This document shows positions 8,111 through 16,560 of a DNA stretch of 39,252 bases, in pieces; positions within the stretch are counted from its first letter, which is position 1; each line of letters begins with the position of its first letter. This stretch comes from Marinobacter antarcticus (GTDB lineage Bacteria > Pseudomonadota > Gammaproteobacteria > Pseudomonadales > Oleiphilaceae): NCBI RefSeq assembly GCF_011049865.1, contig NZ_DRGY01000073.1:1-39252 (forward strand), read 5' to 3'. Position numbers and translations under genes: made by a program. The notes beneath the pieces were generated by a model. It did no database searches. It saw nothing but the letters and a program-made list of their open reading frames with translations, and was not told the DNA's origin.

Positions 8111-9118
8111 TTGAAGATTCTGGTTACGGGCACTGCCGGGTTCATCGGTGCGCAACTGGCGTATCGGTTACTTGAGCGGGGAGACGAAGTCATCGGCGTT
8201 GATAACGTTAACGACTATTACGATGTCAGTCTCAAGGAAGCCCGTCTGCAACGCCTGATCGGCCATCCCCGCTTCACAGAGGTGCGACAGGATGTCGCAG
8301 ATCGCGCTGCGATGGCGAACATTTTCGCAAAGCATCGCCCCGAACGCGTTGTGCATCTCGCCGCCCAGGCGGGTGTTCGGTACTCATTGGAAAATCCCAA
8401 CGCCTATGTGGAGTCCAATCTTGTGGGCTTCATGAATATTCTGGAGGGATGTCGCCATAACGCGGTGAAGCATCTGGTTTTTGCTTCAAGCAGTTCCGTT
8501 TATGGTGCCAATGAGGCGATGCCGTTTTCTGTCGAGGATAACGTGGACCATCCTCTGAGCCTATATGCGGCCTCTAAAAAAGCCAATGAATTGATGGCGC
8601 ATTCATACAGTCATTTGTATGGCCTGCCCACTACCGGTCTGCGGTTCTTTACCGTTTATGGCCCATGGGGCCGCCCGGACATGGCCCCGTTTATATTTAC
8701 CAAAAAGATTCTTGCCGGTGAGCCAATAGATGTTTTTAACCACGGCCATCACAAGCGCGATTTCACCTACATAGACGACATTGTAGAAGGCGTTGTTCGC
8801 ACGCTTGATCAGGTCGCGCTGCCCAACAGCGACTGGAGTGCACAAGCCCCCGATCCGGCCACCAGCAAGGCTCCCTATCGTATTTACAACATCGGCAGCA
8901 ACAATCCTGTGGAGCTGTCGCGCTTCATAGAAATCATAGAAAAACGAACGGGTAAGAAAGCGCAGAAAAACTTGCTACCGATGCAGCCGGGCGATGTACT
9001 GGCCACTTACGCAAACATCGATAGCCTGTCTAACGACGTGGGCTATAAACCGGAAACCCCCGTGGAAGAGGGCATGGCAAACTTTGTAGACTGGTACCGC
9101 GAGTTTTACCAGGTCTGA
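8111..9118 (+). CDS. UDP-glucuronate 4-epimerase-like NAD-dependent epimerase
   Basis: An extended short-chain dehydrogenase of 335 residues. The Rossmann motif GTAGFIG is at 7-13 and the catalytic pair is in YAASK (Y152, K156), with SSSSVYG (126-132) before it. The run [16 protein letters not shown] (31-46) is typical of UDP-glucuronate 4-epimerases of capsule loci (LspL/Cap1J type), which make UDP-galacturonate. Translation starts with TTG at 8111, supported by AAGGAG eight bases upstream and by the family start MKILVTG. Its stop is separated by one base from the stop of the convergent glutaredoxin gene. Substrate is inferred from the motif; other NDP-sugars are possible. Confidence 0.85.
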   Translation: MKILVTGTAGFIGAQLAYRLLERGDEVIGVDNVNDYYDVSLKEARLQRLIGHPRFTEVRQDVADRAAMANIFAKHRPERVVHLAAQAGVRYSLENPNAYVESNLVGFMNILEGCRHNAVKHLVFASSSSVYGANEAMPFSVEDNVDHPLSLYAASKKANELMAHSYSHLYGLPTTGLRFFTVYGPWGRPDMAPFIFTKKILAGEPIDVFNHGHHKRDFTYIDDIVEGVVRTLDQVALPNSDWSAQAPDPATSKAPYRIYNIGSNNPVELSRFIEIIEKRTGKKAQKNLLPMQPGDVLATYANIDSLSNDVGYKPETPVEEGMANFVDWYREFYQV

Positions 9119-9119
9119 T

Positions 9120-9515
9120 TCAAGCGGTTTTACCAAAGCGTTGTTCCAGCCAGTCATTGATCTCACCGGATTCGAACAACCACTGTTCATCCCCATCCGG
9201 GTTCTCAATTCGCAGGCAAGGTACCTTCACCTTGCCTCCGCCCTGTTCAAGATCTGCCCGATGCGTCTTATCGTGTTGGGCGTCCCGCTTTTCAATAGTC
9301 AGGTTAAGCCGCGCTATCTGCTTTCGTACCCTGGTGCAGAAAGGGCAGGTTTTAAACTGATACAGCGCCAGGCTTTCGCAGGCGGCATCCACTTTTTGTT
9401 GCTCATCGGCACTGCGCTGCATTGGTTTGCCAGTGCCAAGCTTTTCGCTCAACAGCACAAAGGGCGTGAGAACGAGACGTAACGTCCGGAAAAAATAACG
9501 AATAACCAGTCGCAT
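9120..9515 (-). CDS. glutaredoxin / GST N-terminal domain protein with membrane anchor
   Basis: The 131-residue protein has a glutaredoxin fold with active site CPFC (C57-C60) in LYQFKTCPFCTRVRK and the cis-proline segment KVPCLRIE (about 97-104). Ahead of it lies a hydrophobic segment (about 3-22: RLVIRYFFRTLRLVLTPFVL), so the thioredoxin-like domain is probably tethered to the membrane. I chose the ATG at 9515 because the residues upstream do not look coding. It lies 77 bases downstream of the cation transporter on the same strand and probably shares its transcript. The physiological partner is unknown. Confidence 0.82.
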   Translation of the reverse strand: MRLVIRYFFRTLRLVLTPFVLLSEKLGTGKPMQRSADEQQKVDAACESLALYQFKTCPFCTRVRKQIARLNLTIEKRDAQHDKTHRADLEQGGGKVKVPCLRIENPDGDEQWLFESGEINDWLEQRFGKTA

Positions 9516-9592
9516 TGAATAAACCTTCAGATTGGTGCATGAATTAGATGAGGCAGTATAGAGCAAACACCTTTTCGTTTGTCCTTGAGGCA

Positions 9593-10519
9593 TCAATTAT
9601 TGTTGGCGGCATGCGCCTTGAGTGACTCGGCCTCAACGAACATCCGCTTCACCTGTGGGTAAGCCTGCTTGATGCGTTCGTCCAGGTCGGCGATAACCTG
9701 CTCCAGTTCGGCCACCGAGTTTTGCGGAGTAAACTTGACGCTCAGGTTAACGAGCACGAAGTCGGGGCCCATGTGCATGGTCAGGAGTTCGTTCACCTCA
9801 TTGATCTGCGGCGTTTCGGTGGCAATCTTGCGGATACCGGCTACTACCGGCTTGTTGGCTGCCTCGCCAATCAGCAGGCCCTTGGTTTCGTACGCCAGCC
9901 AAATCGCCGTGCCACCCAGAATCAGCCCGATAATCACCGACGCCGCACCGTCCATCCAGTACATGCCGGTGTGGTCTGCCAGGAAAATACCGGCCATCGC
10001 GACCAGCAGGCCAATGATCGCCGCAGAATCCTCGAACAGCACCACGAACATGGTGGGATCCTTGCCTCGGCGAACCGCTTCAAAATAGCCCCACTTACCC
10101 TTTGATCGTGAAAATTCAACGAACCCGAAACACCAGGCGGCCCCTTCAAACAGGATGCCCAGTCCCAGTACGATGTAGTTCACCATCGGATCCCCGATCG
10201 GGGAGGGGTTGATGATGTGGGTGATCCCTTCGTAAATCGAGATGCCAGAGCCCACGGCAAAGATCAGAATGGCGACTACGAAGCTCCAGAAATAGATCTC
10301 CTTACCATAGCCAAATGGAAATCGCTCGTCGGCAGGCCGGGCACTTTTTTTCAAGCCGTACAGCAACAGGATCTGGTTACCGGTGTCGACCAGAGAGTGA
10401 ACCCCTTCTGAAAACATGGCAGAGCTGCCGGTTATCACCGCCGCAAAAAATTTGGTGCACGCGATCAGGAAGTTACCGCCAAGCGCAGCGTAGATGACTT
10501 TTTTGTTGGAGCCGGCCAT
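9593..10519 (-). CDS. cation diffusion facilitator family transporter
   Basis: A 308-residue inner-membrane cation/proton antiporter (CDF, SLC30-like). The N-terminal motif GSSAMFSEGVHSLVDTGNQ carries the metal-site HxxxD of transmembrane helix 2, followed by FPFGYGKEIYFWSF, typical of the SLC30A9-like branch. Six hydrophobic segments fit within about 10-215, and a soluble C-terminal domain (about 220-300) contains LLTMHMGPDFVLVNLSVKF. I chose the ATG at 10519 (MAGSNKKV) over the longer frame, because members start just before the first helix. The metal (zinc, manganese or another) cannot be told. Confidence 0.88.
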   Translation of the reverse strand: MAGSNKKVIYAALGGNFLIACTKFFAAVITGSSAMFSEGVHSLVDTGNQILLLYGLKKSARPADERFPFGYGKEIYFWSFVVAILIFAVGSGISIYEGITHIINPSPIGDPMVNYIVLGLGILFEGAAWCFGFVEFSRSKGKWGYFEAVRRGKDPTMFVVLFEDSAAIIGLLVAMAGIFLADHTGMYWMDGAASVIIGLILGGTAIWLAYETKGLLIGEAANKPVVAGIRKIATETPQINEVNELLTMHMGPDFVLVNLSVKFTPQNSVAELEQVIADLDERIKQAYPQVKRMFVEAESLKAHAANNN

Positions 10520-10630
10520 AGGGGATGTCCATTGTGCGGTTCGGTGCGTCCGGTCAGGATAACGCACAACTCAAGTGTTCGCCGTGTAAATATCTGAGCC
10601 CGGCGAGGACTGTGGTTGATACCATAAACG

Positions 10631-10639
10631 TTATCCACA
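10631..10639 (+). other. perfect DnaA-box match
   Basis: TTATCCACA is an exact match to the strong DnaA box, in the 250-base gap between the cation transporter and the tRNA. About 0.3 such matches are expected by chance on both strands of a window this size, so it may be fortuitous. The rest of the gap (10520-10769) holds no gene that I can support. Confidence 0.3.
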
Positions 10640-10769
10640 ATGCTTGTAATGGCGCAAAGAATCCAGAAAGGCCGGAATTGTACAAACGAGGGTTTTTAGA
10701 ATCTTTTGAGAATGCTTTGGGAATGCTTTGAAAGGAGCGTTGCAGGTACCACGTAACGTATTGAAAAAA

Positions 10770-10846
<77 letters not shown>

Positions 10847-10865
10847 GTGTTCTGCAACGGAGCGA

Positions 10866-10894
10866 AATATACTGATTCCTTTGTTTTTGGTCAA
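10866..10894 (-). promoter_or_regulatory. promoter of tRNA-Val
   Basis: On the minus strand TTGACC (10889-10894) and TATATT (10866-10871) are separated by exactly 17 bases. Each hexamer matches the sigma-70 consensus at five of six positions. Transcription would start about 12-14 bases before the tRNA 5' end, after a GC-rich discriminator (CGCTCCG). The -35 lies only about 6 bases behind the stop codon of the EamA transporter gene. Confidence 0.75.
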
Positions 10895-10900
10895 CCTCTT

Positions 10901-11851
10901 TTAACCGGTTTTTCTTTTTCTGAGAGCCGTCTTAAGTGCTTTGCTCAGCGCGCTCCAGCGGTTAACGATAAGCGCTGCGAAGATTAATCCGCATCCGGCC
11001 AACTGCATGGGGGTCATGTTTTCCCCGAACCACCCGGCCGCGAACAGAGTCACCCACACAGGTTCCAGTACCAGAATAACGGCACCGTGGCTGTGGGTGG
11101 ACAGGCTTTGAGCGTAGGTTTGCACAAAGAAGCGCCCGGCCGTTCCCACAATCGCGCTTGCGAGAACCCACCAGATCAACAGCGGTGGCGGCGCGCCGAA
11201 GGTGGGCCTCCAGGGTTCGGCAATAAACGATTCGGTCAGCGTCACCAATCCTACGGTAAGTAGGGCAATGGCCGTGAGGGGCAGGGCGGGTATACGAATT
11301 TTTTCAACGGTTTTACCTTGGCGATTGATGACTGTGCGCTGGTTTGCCGCGCGCGTGTTCAGCGTAAAATAAAGCGCAAAAACAGTGGCGGCCATCGCGA
11401 AGAATATTTGGCCGGGCTCCGGTTGAAAGCCGTTACGAAGAGAGAGCAGGGCCAGCCCCGCTATTGCAACCGGAATCGCAAACCAGGTGCTGGCAGGTTG
11501 TATTTCCTTGAAAACAGCGCGGGCAATTACGGGAACAATCACCACGCCCAGACTGGTGATAAAAGCGCCTTCACCCAGGCTGGTGCCATGAAACAAACCC
11601 ATCACCCAAAAGCTCATGGCAACGCCAAACACCAGCCCAACGCCCACACCGCGCTTGAGTTGATCGCCGTTCAGGCGCGTCAGTGGTCGCCAGGCGAACA
11701 ACGCCAAAAAGCTACCGGCAATCAGAAACCGCAACGCCATGAATAACAGCGGCGGCATGAGCAGCACCGCTTCTTTTGAGAAAATCCAGCTTACGGCTGC
11801 AAGCAGCGTAACCATCACAAGAAACAGGTCGGATTTATGGGCGTCAGACAT
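10901..11851 (-). CDS. EamA (DMT) family permease
   Basis: A 316-residue inner-membrane protein of the drug/metabolite transporter superfamily. Two EamA repeats of about five helices each are visible (about 8-140 and 150-300). The second repeat has the usual GTAGRFFVQTYAQSLSTHSHGAVILVLEPVWVTL-type ending, here at about 236-270, with the conserved LEPVW. The N-terminal repeat has ALRFLIAG (about 39-46). Many members export amino acids or metabolites; the substrate here cannot be predicted. The start ATG at 11851 is the first in the frame and agrees with family length. Confidence 0.88.
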   Translation of the reverse strand: MSDAHKSDLFLVMVTLLAAVSWIFSKEAVLLMPPLLFMALRFLIAGSFLALFAWRPLTRLNGDQLKRGVGVGLVFGVAMSFWVMGLFHGTSLGEGAFITSLGVVIVPVIARAVFKEIQPASTWFAIPVAIAGLALLSLRNGFQPEPGQIFFAMAATVFALYFTLNTRAANQRTVINRQGKTVEKIRIPALPLTAIALLTVGLVTLTESFIAEPWRPTFGAPPPLLIWWVLASAIVGTAGRFFVQTYAQSLSTHSHGAVILVLEPVWVTLFAAGWFGENMTPMQLAGCGLIFAALIVNRWSALSKALKTALRKRKTG

Positions 11852-11893
11852 GGGCTACAGGGTTCACCAGAAATTTAAAAAGAGCAGTAGCCC
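11852..11893 (-). promoter_or_regulatory. leader with inverted repeat touching the EamA start codon
   Basis: On the minus strand GGGCTAC (11887-11893) is complementary to GTAGCCC (11852-11858), which directly precedes the ATG. A possible -10 element TATACA lies a few bases upstream, so the mRNA would begin at about the first arm and fold back onto the start. No good -35 is seen. The start has no strong Shine-Dalgarno apart from GGTGA inside the loop. Confidence 0.35.
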
Positions 11894-11914
11894 TATAATG
11901 TATAGCTAGCGAAC

Positions 11915-11947
11915 TAAAAAAGAAAGCCGGTTCATTAAGAGCCGGCT
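11915..11947 (-). terminator. rho-independent terminator of the galU transcription unit
   Basis: On the minus strand AGCCGG (11942-11947) pairs with CCGGCT (11925-11930) across an 11-base loop, followed by TTCTTTTTT. It lies 30 bases past the last stop codon (11977-11979) of the decayed reading frame behind galU, so it closes that minus-strand unit. Confidence 0.7.
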
Positions 11948-11976
11948 CTGTGTTCTGCTAAACGCCAAGAAAGGAT

Positions 11977-12470
11977 TTAGTTGCTAAGCGTTGAGTAAAC
12001 AAGAGTAGACATATCCGTCTGGTCTGAACCCGGCACCTCAATGTACTGGTCTTTTGAGCCCCAGAGCTTCCACCAGGGGCGCTTGCTGTAGCGTCTGCTG
12101 GCAAAGTCTACCTGTAGACAGGTCGTTCAGCACGCCCAGGTTGTCTGGTTTGGGCTCTATGCCCGTGAAGACTTGCACAGCCGCGCGAAGGGGCCAGTTA
12201 TAAAAGCTGACGGGAATGACCAGATTATTGTTGTTGAGGTAGGTATCCTCCAGCCCTTCAAAATCTCCCAGGTGTGGCTCGATCGTCAGGCTGGAGGCGT
12301 GTCGCACGGGTTTCTGTGCCCCAATTAAAACCGAAACGATTGTCTGCCGACAGCAAGTACCCAGTGCCAGCCACAAGGGAGGCCGCGACGGTAACGGCCA
12401 GCTGAGCAATAACAAGGCGGCCGCCGTTCAGTCCCGCAGGCTCACGCTTCGATCGCTTGGCCAAATCCAT
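11977..12470 (-). pseudogene. unrecognised gene, apparently broken by two frameshifts
   Basis: Three minus-strand frames in series each look coding, but none covers the stretch alone. The first starts at ATG 12470 (MDLAKRSKREPAGLNGG) and has one hydrophobic helix, ending at 12258. The second, open within 12415-12038, holds EPHLGDFEGLEDTYLNNNN and VIPVSFYNWPLRAAVQVF. The third gives RRYSKRPWWKLWGSKDQYIE and ends LVYSTLSN with TAA at 11977-11979, just before a terminator. Joined, they would make a protein of about 160 residues with an N-terminal membrane anchor. I do not recognise a family; a weak likeness of the helix to AtpI is not convincing. Sequencing error is an alternative to true decay. 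The rest of the gap 11980-12564 shows nothing else. Confidence 0.4.
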
Positions 12471-12564
12471 CCACCGGGGCCAATTGGGTGACACAGCCAA
12501 AGAGGTCTGTGCACTGAAGGTACCTGCGGGATTGCGTTCAGGCCAGCAGAGGCGCCGGTTTTCG

Positions 12565-13404
12565 TTATTTCGACTTCTTGTAGATGTTCTCGTAAACGTA
12601 GTTGGTGGCTTCTACAAAACCGTCAATGCTACCGCAATCAAAGCGCCGGCCTTTGAACTGGTAGGCAAGTACGCAGCCATTTTTGGCCTGTTCCAGCAGC
12701 GCATCGGTAATCTGGATCTCGCCATTTTTACCCGCTGGCGTACGCTCCAGAATGTCGAAAATATCTGGTGTAAGAATATAACGGCCAATGATCGCCAGAT
12801 TGCTCGGAGCATTTTCGGGAGTAGGCTTCTCAACCATATCGGTAATGCGGTACAGGCCGTCTTTCATGGATTCCCCGGCAATCACACCATACTTGTGGGT
12901 TTCATCCGCCGGAACTTCTTCAATCGCCACAATGGAGCAGCGGAACTGGTTATACAGCTTGACCATTTGCGCCAGCACGCCGTCTTCGCCTTCACCTGGG
13001 CCAACACAAAAGTCATCTGCAAGAACAACAGCAAACGGGTTGTCACCGATTAAATTCCGGCCGCTCAGAATGGCATGACCGAGCCCTTTCATTTCAACCT
13101 GACGGGTAAACGCAAACGTATTGTGGTCGATCAGATCGCGAATGGAGGTCAGCAAATTTTCTTTGCCGGATCCCGCAATCTGATGTTCGAGTTCGTAGCT
13201 GATGTCAAAGTGGTCTTCAATCGCCCGCTTGCCCCGGCCCGTCACAAAGCCGAACTCATGAATGCCGGCTTCGGCTGCTTCTTCAACGCCGTACTGAACC
13301 AGCGGTTTGTTAACAACGGGAAGAATTTCTTTTGGCATCGCTTTTGTGGCGGGCAGGAAGCGTGTGCCGTAACCGGCAACGGGGAAGAGGCACTTTTTGA
13401 TCAT
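12565..13404 (-). CDS. galU: UTP--glucose-1-phosphate uridylyltransferase
   Basis: GalU makes UDP-glucose from glucose 1-phosphate and UTP. The 279-residue protein has the family length and the nucleotide-binding start FPVAGYGTRFLPATKAMPKE (7-26), followed by KPLVQYGVEEAAEAGI. Further conserved parts are VLADDF (about 128-133, metal-binding aspartates) and the end FDCGSIDGFVEATNY. The ATG at 13404 has AAAGGACG upstream. UDP-glucose is the glucosyl donor for OpgH of the neighbouring glucan locus and a precursor for the epimerase substrate UDP-glucuronate, so its position fits. It is divergent from the barrel gene at 13701. Confidence 0.96.
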   Translation of the reverse strand: MIKKCLFPVAGYGTRFLPATKAMPKEILPVVNKPLVQYGVEEAAEAGIHEFGFVTGRGKRAIEDHFDISYELEHQIAGSGKENLLTSIRDLIDHNTFAFTRQVEMKGLGHAILSGRNLIGDNPFAVVLADDFCVGPGEGEDGVLAQMVKLYNQFRCSIVAIEEVPADETHKYGVIAGESMKDGLYRITDMVEKPTPENAPSNLAIIGRYILTPDIFDILERTPAGKNGEIQITDALLEQAKNGCVLAYQFKGRRFDCGSIDGFVEATNYVYENIYKKSK

Positions 13405-13700
13405 TTTGTTCGTCCTTTTTTCGGAATTTATCGCGTGTCCATAATGTGGAGCGAGTTTACCAAGTTATTCGTTCGAAGGGGGAGGGCGTGCGCCCCCGAT
13501 CTGGTCTGGATCTTTTTCCCCCTCTGATTCGCATCTAAAGTAGCGCTTTTAAATGTAGCGGTAACCTACTGTTTTCATGTGTGTTAAAACTGTAATTTTT
13601 TGATACCATCGCTGGATTCTGGCGCTGTATTTTTTTAAAATGTCGAAGCGTTTATTTAAGTCACTGTAATTCCTGATTTTTTAACTTTTGAGGCTTTTTC
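13405..13700. other. 296-base divergent intergenic region, galU / barrel gene
   Basis: No gene is seen. It must hold the promoters of galU (minus) and of the glucan locus (plus). The half next to the barrel gene (13540-13690) is strikingly AT-rich with many T-runs. A GC-rich stem (GGGC 13486-region, pairing with GCCC around GTGC) lies near 13480-13500. I cannot pick one promoter with confidence. Confidence 0.4.
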
Positions 13701-14855
13701 GTGGGACGTGCTCTGTCGGTCGCCCTTATTTTCGGCGTTTTAGCCGGTCAGGTTTCTGCCAACAGCGGGAAATCTCCCGCCGAGTCCCCCTTGTGGGATC
13801 TGTATCCAACAGATCTTGTCCAGTCGGTTACCCGTTATGTAGCCTCTCACGTGGAGTTTTCCGGTGACTCCAGACAAACCAGTGACAAAGCAGATGGGCG
13901 TATCAATCTGGTCAGCAATAACCTGATCTGGTCACAGCACGTGCTCGGCCTCAATTTTAGCGATTCCATTGCCCGGGAAGGCAGTGCGGAGTCCACATCG
14001 CTCGCGCTGAGATATTCGTTCCCGTTGGCAGGCAGTGATTTCCGGATAGATCTCGAAAACGGGGATTATTCCGGTGAGGCCAGCGGTTCGGGGCTGCGTT
14101 ATGACACCCGGGGGGCGCGCCGGAATTTCAAAATAACGGGTAACCGACCTCTATGGTCCTGGCGAAACCTTGAAGTCAGCAGTGTGTTCTCCCATATCAG
14201 CAGCAGCAGTAGCGCATTTGAAGACAGTCTTTGGGTAGAGGATGCCGCTCATCGGCTGTCGAGCTTCGGGCTTCACGGTTCTGCCTCACGAGAGTTGTTT
14301 GGGGGTGTGTACGCAACCACGTCGCTGATGGTCGTCGGCGGTATGGATTCTGAAGAAATTTCCAGTTCATCGGGTAAAAGCAGCGATTCTGAGGGGTTTC
14401 ACCGATTCGCTTTGGCAGCGACGTTCAGTAAAGACGTGCTGAGCTGGCGTCTTGGGCTTAACGGCCGCTACCAATTTGCCCCGGAAGACTTACCGTCCTC
14501 CGAATACCTTGGCATTGCGGGTCCCGGCATGATGCGGGGGTTTAACGGCCAATCGGTGCGCGTAGCCCAAGGTGGCTGGTTGCGTATGAATGCCCGCAGC
14601 CCGGGATATCACTGGCCATTCGCATCCGAACTCAACTCCTCTATCACCTTTTCCCTGCTGCAGGGCTGGGCGCCTTATTCAGCGGTCCAGTCCGATCGTT
14701 TTGGCAGTGCCAGCACGGGCGAAATCTCCGTACAGCTCTATGCCAAAGATTTTCAGGCGGACATGCGCATTGGCCAAATGCTCAATGCGTCCAACACCGC
14801 GCTCCTTATGCCCACCAGCCCTGATCTCTCCTTCTCAATCACCGTCGGTATCTGA
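13701..14855 (+). CDS. TpsB (ShlB/FhaC)-like outer-membrane barrel without POTRA domains
   Basis: A 384-residue exported protein that starts with GTG (13701; GAGG eight to ten bases upstream) and a signal peptide of about 20 residues (ALIFGVLAGQVSA). The rest looks like only the C-terminal barrel of two-partner secretion transporters. LPSSEYLGIAGPGMMRGF (264-281) matches the family block LPSSE...VRGF/Y, the tip of loop 6. The POTRA domains and plug helix that normally precede the barrel are absent. The next family motif, FxDxG, which normally supplies the aspartate that locks the loop-6 arginine, reads FSLLQG (317-322), so that aspartate is missing. The position directly ahead of opgG suggests a role with periplasmic glucan, which is inference. 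Confidence 0.7.
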   Translation: MGRALSVALIFGVLAGQVSANSGKSPAESPLWDLYPTDLVQSVTRYVASHVEFSGDSRQTSDKADGRINLVSNNLIWSQHVLGLNFSDSIAREGSAESTSLALRYSFPLAGSDFRIDLENGDYSGEASGSGLRYDTRGARRNFKITGNRPLWSWRNLEVSSVFSHISSSSSAFEDSLWVEDAAHRLSSFGLHGSASRELFGGVYATTSLMVVGGMDSEEISSSSGKSSDSEGFHRFALAATFSKDVLSWRLGLNGRYQFAPEDLPSSEYLGIAGPGMMRGFNGQSVRVAQGGWLRMNARSPGYHWPFASELNSSITFSLLQGWAPYSAVQSDRFGSASTGEISVQLYAKDFQADMRIGQMLNASNTALLMPTSPDLSFSITVGI

Positions 14856-14918
14856 ACACAGATATTCCTGTCATTCGGTGTCATATCAGCCTCGTTGTTA
14901 CTAAGATGTCACTTGAGG

Positions 14919-14934
14919 CCTGCCGTATGGCAGG
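14919..14934 (+). promoter_or_regulatory. leader hairpin between barrel gene and opgG
   Basis: CCTGCC (14919-14924) pairs with GGCAGG (14929-14934) around GTAT. It stands 37 bases before the opgG ATG and 63 bases after the barrel gene stop. No T-run follows, so it is more likely an attenuator or processing hairpin than a full terminator. Confidence 0.35.
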
Positions 14935-14971
14935 TGTTACATTTGTAGTCATGTTGACAAGGAGTTTGGCG

Positions 14972-16525
14972 ATGACTGGACCACGGCTGCCCGTGTTTTT
15001 CTCTTTTATTGTTCTGATAACAACGTCCAGTTTTGCCCAGGCATTTGGATTTGAAGATGTCACTGATAAAGCCAAAACCCTGGCCGGCGAAAAATATCAG
15101 AAGCCAGCGCAGGCCCCTGATTTTCTGAGAAATCTCAGTTACTCGGATTACCAGTCTATTCGCTTCAAGCCAGACCAGAGTCTCTGGCGCGCCAGCGGAT
15201 CGCGTTTTCAGGTGATGATGATCCCGCAGGGCAGTTTTTACTCCAATGCCATCAAACTGAACGTTGTTGATGGGGAAGGTGTACATCCGCTCGGGTTCGA
15301 TAAAACGCAATTTGATTACCCCAACCCTGAACTCGCAAAACGGATCCCGGCCGATCTTGGGTATGCGGGTTTCAAATTAACCTACCCGTTATCCGATAAA
15401 GACGAGCAAAATCAGTTTTTAGTGTTCGGCGGCGCGAGCTATTTCCGGGGCGTTGGCGCAAATCAAAATTTTGGCCTTTCCGGGCGCGGAATTGCCATCA
15501 ACACGGGCCTTCCGTCGGGTGAAGAATTTCCCTCATTTACCGAGTTCTGGATGGAGCATCCAAAGGCCGATAGCGACGTTATGGTGGTGTATGGCTTGCT
15601 GGATGGACAGAGTCTGACCGGCGCTTACCGGTTTGAAATTCAGCCGGGCAAAAGCGCAAAAATGGACGTAACCGCGCAACTGTTTTTTCGGAATGACATT
15701 GAACAATTGGGCCAGGCACCGCTCACATCCATGTTCTATTACGGTGATAATACGTTGCGGCCAAGAGGCGAGTGGCGCCCCCAGGTACACGATTCCGACG
15801 GCCTGCTGATCAATGATGGCAAAACCGGTGAATGGCTATGGCGCCCGTTGGTTAATCCGGCCGAGCTGCAGCTGAGTTACCACCACGTACAAAGCCTGAG
15901 CGGCTTCGGGTTGATCCAGCGCGACCGTAAGTTCGACGACTTTCAGGATAGCGAAGCTCGCTACGACCGTCGCCCGAGTATGTGGATCAAGCCTCGCGGC
16001 AACACCGACGAAGCTTGGGGCGAAGGGCAGGTCGTGCTGGTTGAAATCCCGTCGCGCTCAGAAACCAATGACAACATTGTGGCGTTTTTCAAACCGAGCC
16101 AGGCCATAAAAGCCGGTGAAAATCGTCATCTGGAATACTCCGTAACGTTTGGCGAGCCTGATATCACAGGGCAGCCTAACGGGCGCACGGTACGCACGTT
16201 CGTGGGTAACAAAAATGCTAATAATGAGGGTCCGAACAAGGCCTTGCGATTGATTGTTGATTTTAAAGGAGGTGAGCTGGCAGAGCTTCACCCGGATGCG
16301 GCAGTGGTCAGCCAGGTAAGCGGGGGCGAGGGCGTTGAAGTCATTGAACACTTTGTAGAATACCTTGCGGTCGACGACGTGTGGCGCCTGTCTATTCTCG
16401 CAAAGCCGCCGGCAGATAAGCCGCTTACCTTGAGAGGCGTGCTGAGCAAAGATGACAAGCCTGTTACGGAGACGTGGACGTATCTGCTCGGGCCGTCAAC
16501 AGACCTGCGCGGCAGTCCGCAGTAG
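14972..16525 (+). CDS. opgG: periplasmic glucan biosynthesis protein G
   Basis: OpgG (MdoG) is a periplasmic protein needed to build the branched backbone of osmoregulated periplasmic glucans. I chose the ATG at 14972, with AAGGAG seven bases upstream (14959-14964) and a proper Sec signal peptide (LPVFFSFIVLITTSSFAQAFG); the frame is open to 14906, but those residues do not fit. The 517-residue length matches the family. Conserved OpgG/D blocks include SYSDYQSIRFKPDQSLW, FGGASYFRGVGANQNFGLSGRG, GEWLWRPL, GFGLIQRDRKFDDFQD and YDRRPSMWIKP. The N-terminal domain has the carbohydrate-binding beta-sandwich pattern, the C-terminal an Ig-like fold. It is 43% or so visually alike to opgD downstream by motif order, though I have not computed the identity. 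Confidence 0.93.
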   Translation: MTGPRLPVFFSFIVLITTSSFAQAFGFEDVTDKAKTLAGEKYQKPAQAPDFLRNLSYSDYQSIRFKPDQSLWRASGSRFQVMMIPQGSFYSNAIKLNVVDGEGVHPLGFDKTQFDYPNPELAKRIPADLGYAGFKLTYPLSDKDEQNQFLVFGGASYFRGVGANQNFGLSGRGIAINTGLPSGEEFPSFTEFWMEHPKADSDVMVVYGLLDGQSLTGAYRFEIQPGKSAKMDVTAQLFFRNDIEQLGQAPLTSMFYYGDNTLRPRGEWRPQVHDSDGLLINDGKTGEWLWRPLVNPAELQLSYHHVQSLSGFGLIQRDRKFDDFQDSEARYDRRPSMWIKPRGNTDEAWGEGQVVLVEIPSRSETNDNIVAFFKPSQAIKAGENRHLEYSVTFGEPDITGQPNGRTVRTFVGNKNANNEGPNKALRLIVDFKGGELAELHPDAAVVSQVSGGEGVEVIEHFVEYLAVDDVWRLSILAKPPADKPLTLRGVLSKDDKPVTETWTYLLGPSTDLRGSPQ

Positions 16526-16560
16526 TAACAGCCGATTGCTAAAACAGGCACGGAGACAAC

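Noticed and set aside
12258..12470. AtpI-like gene
   Set aside because: The single hydrophobic helix is only vaguely like AtpI, and no atp genes are near. I keep it as an unrecognised decayed gene.
12457..13053. 198-residue open frame on the plus strand opposite galU
   Set aside because: Antisense of galU; no family likeness and no ribosome site.
13480..13525. terminator-like GC stem with T-run upstream of galU
   Set aside because: The stem has a bulge and the T-run is more than 15 bases away; it lies between divergent genes, where no terminator is needed.
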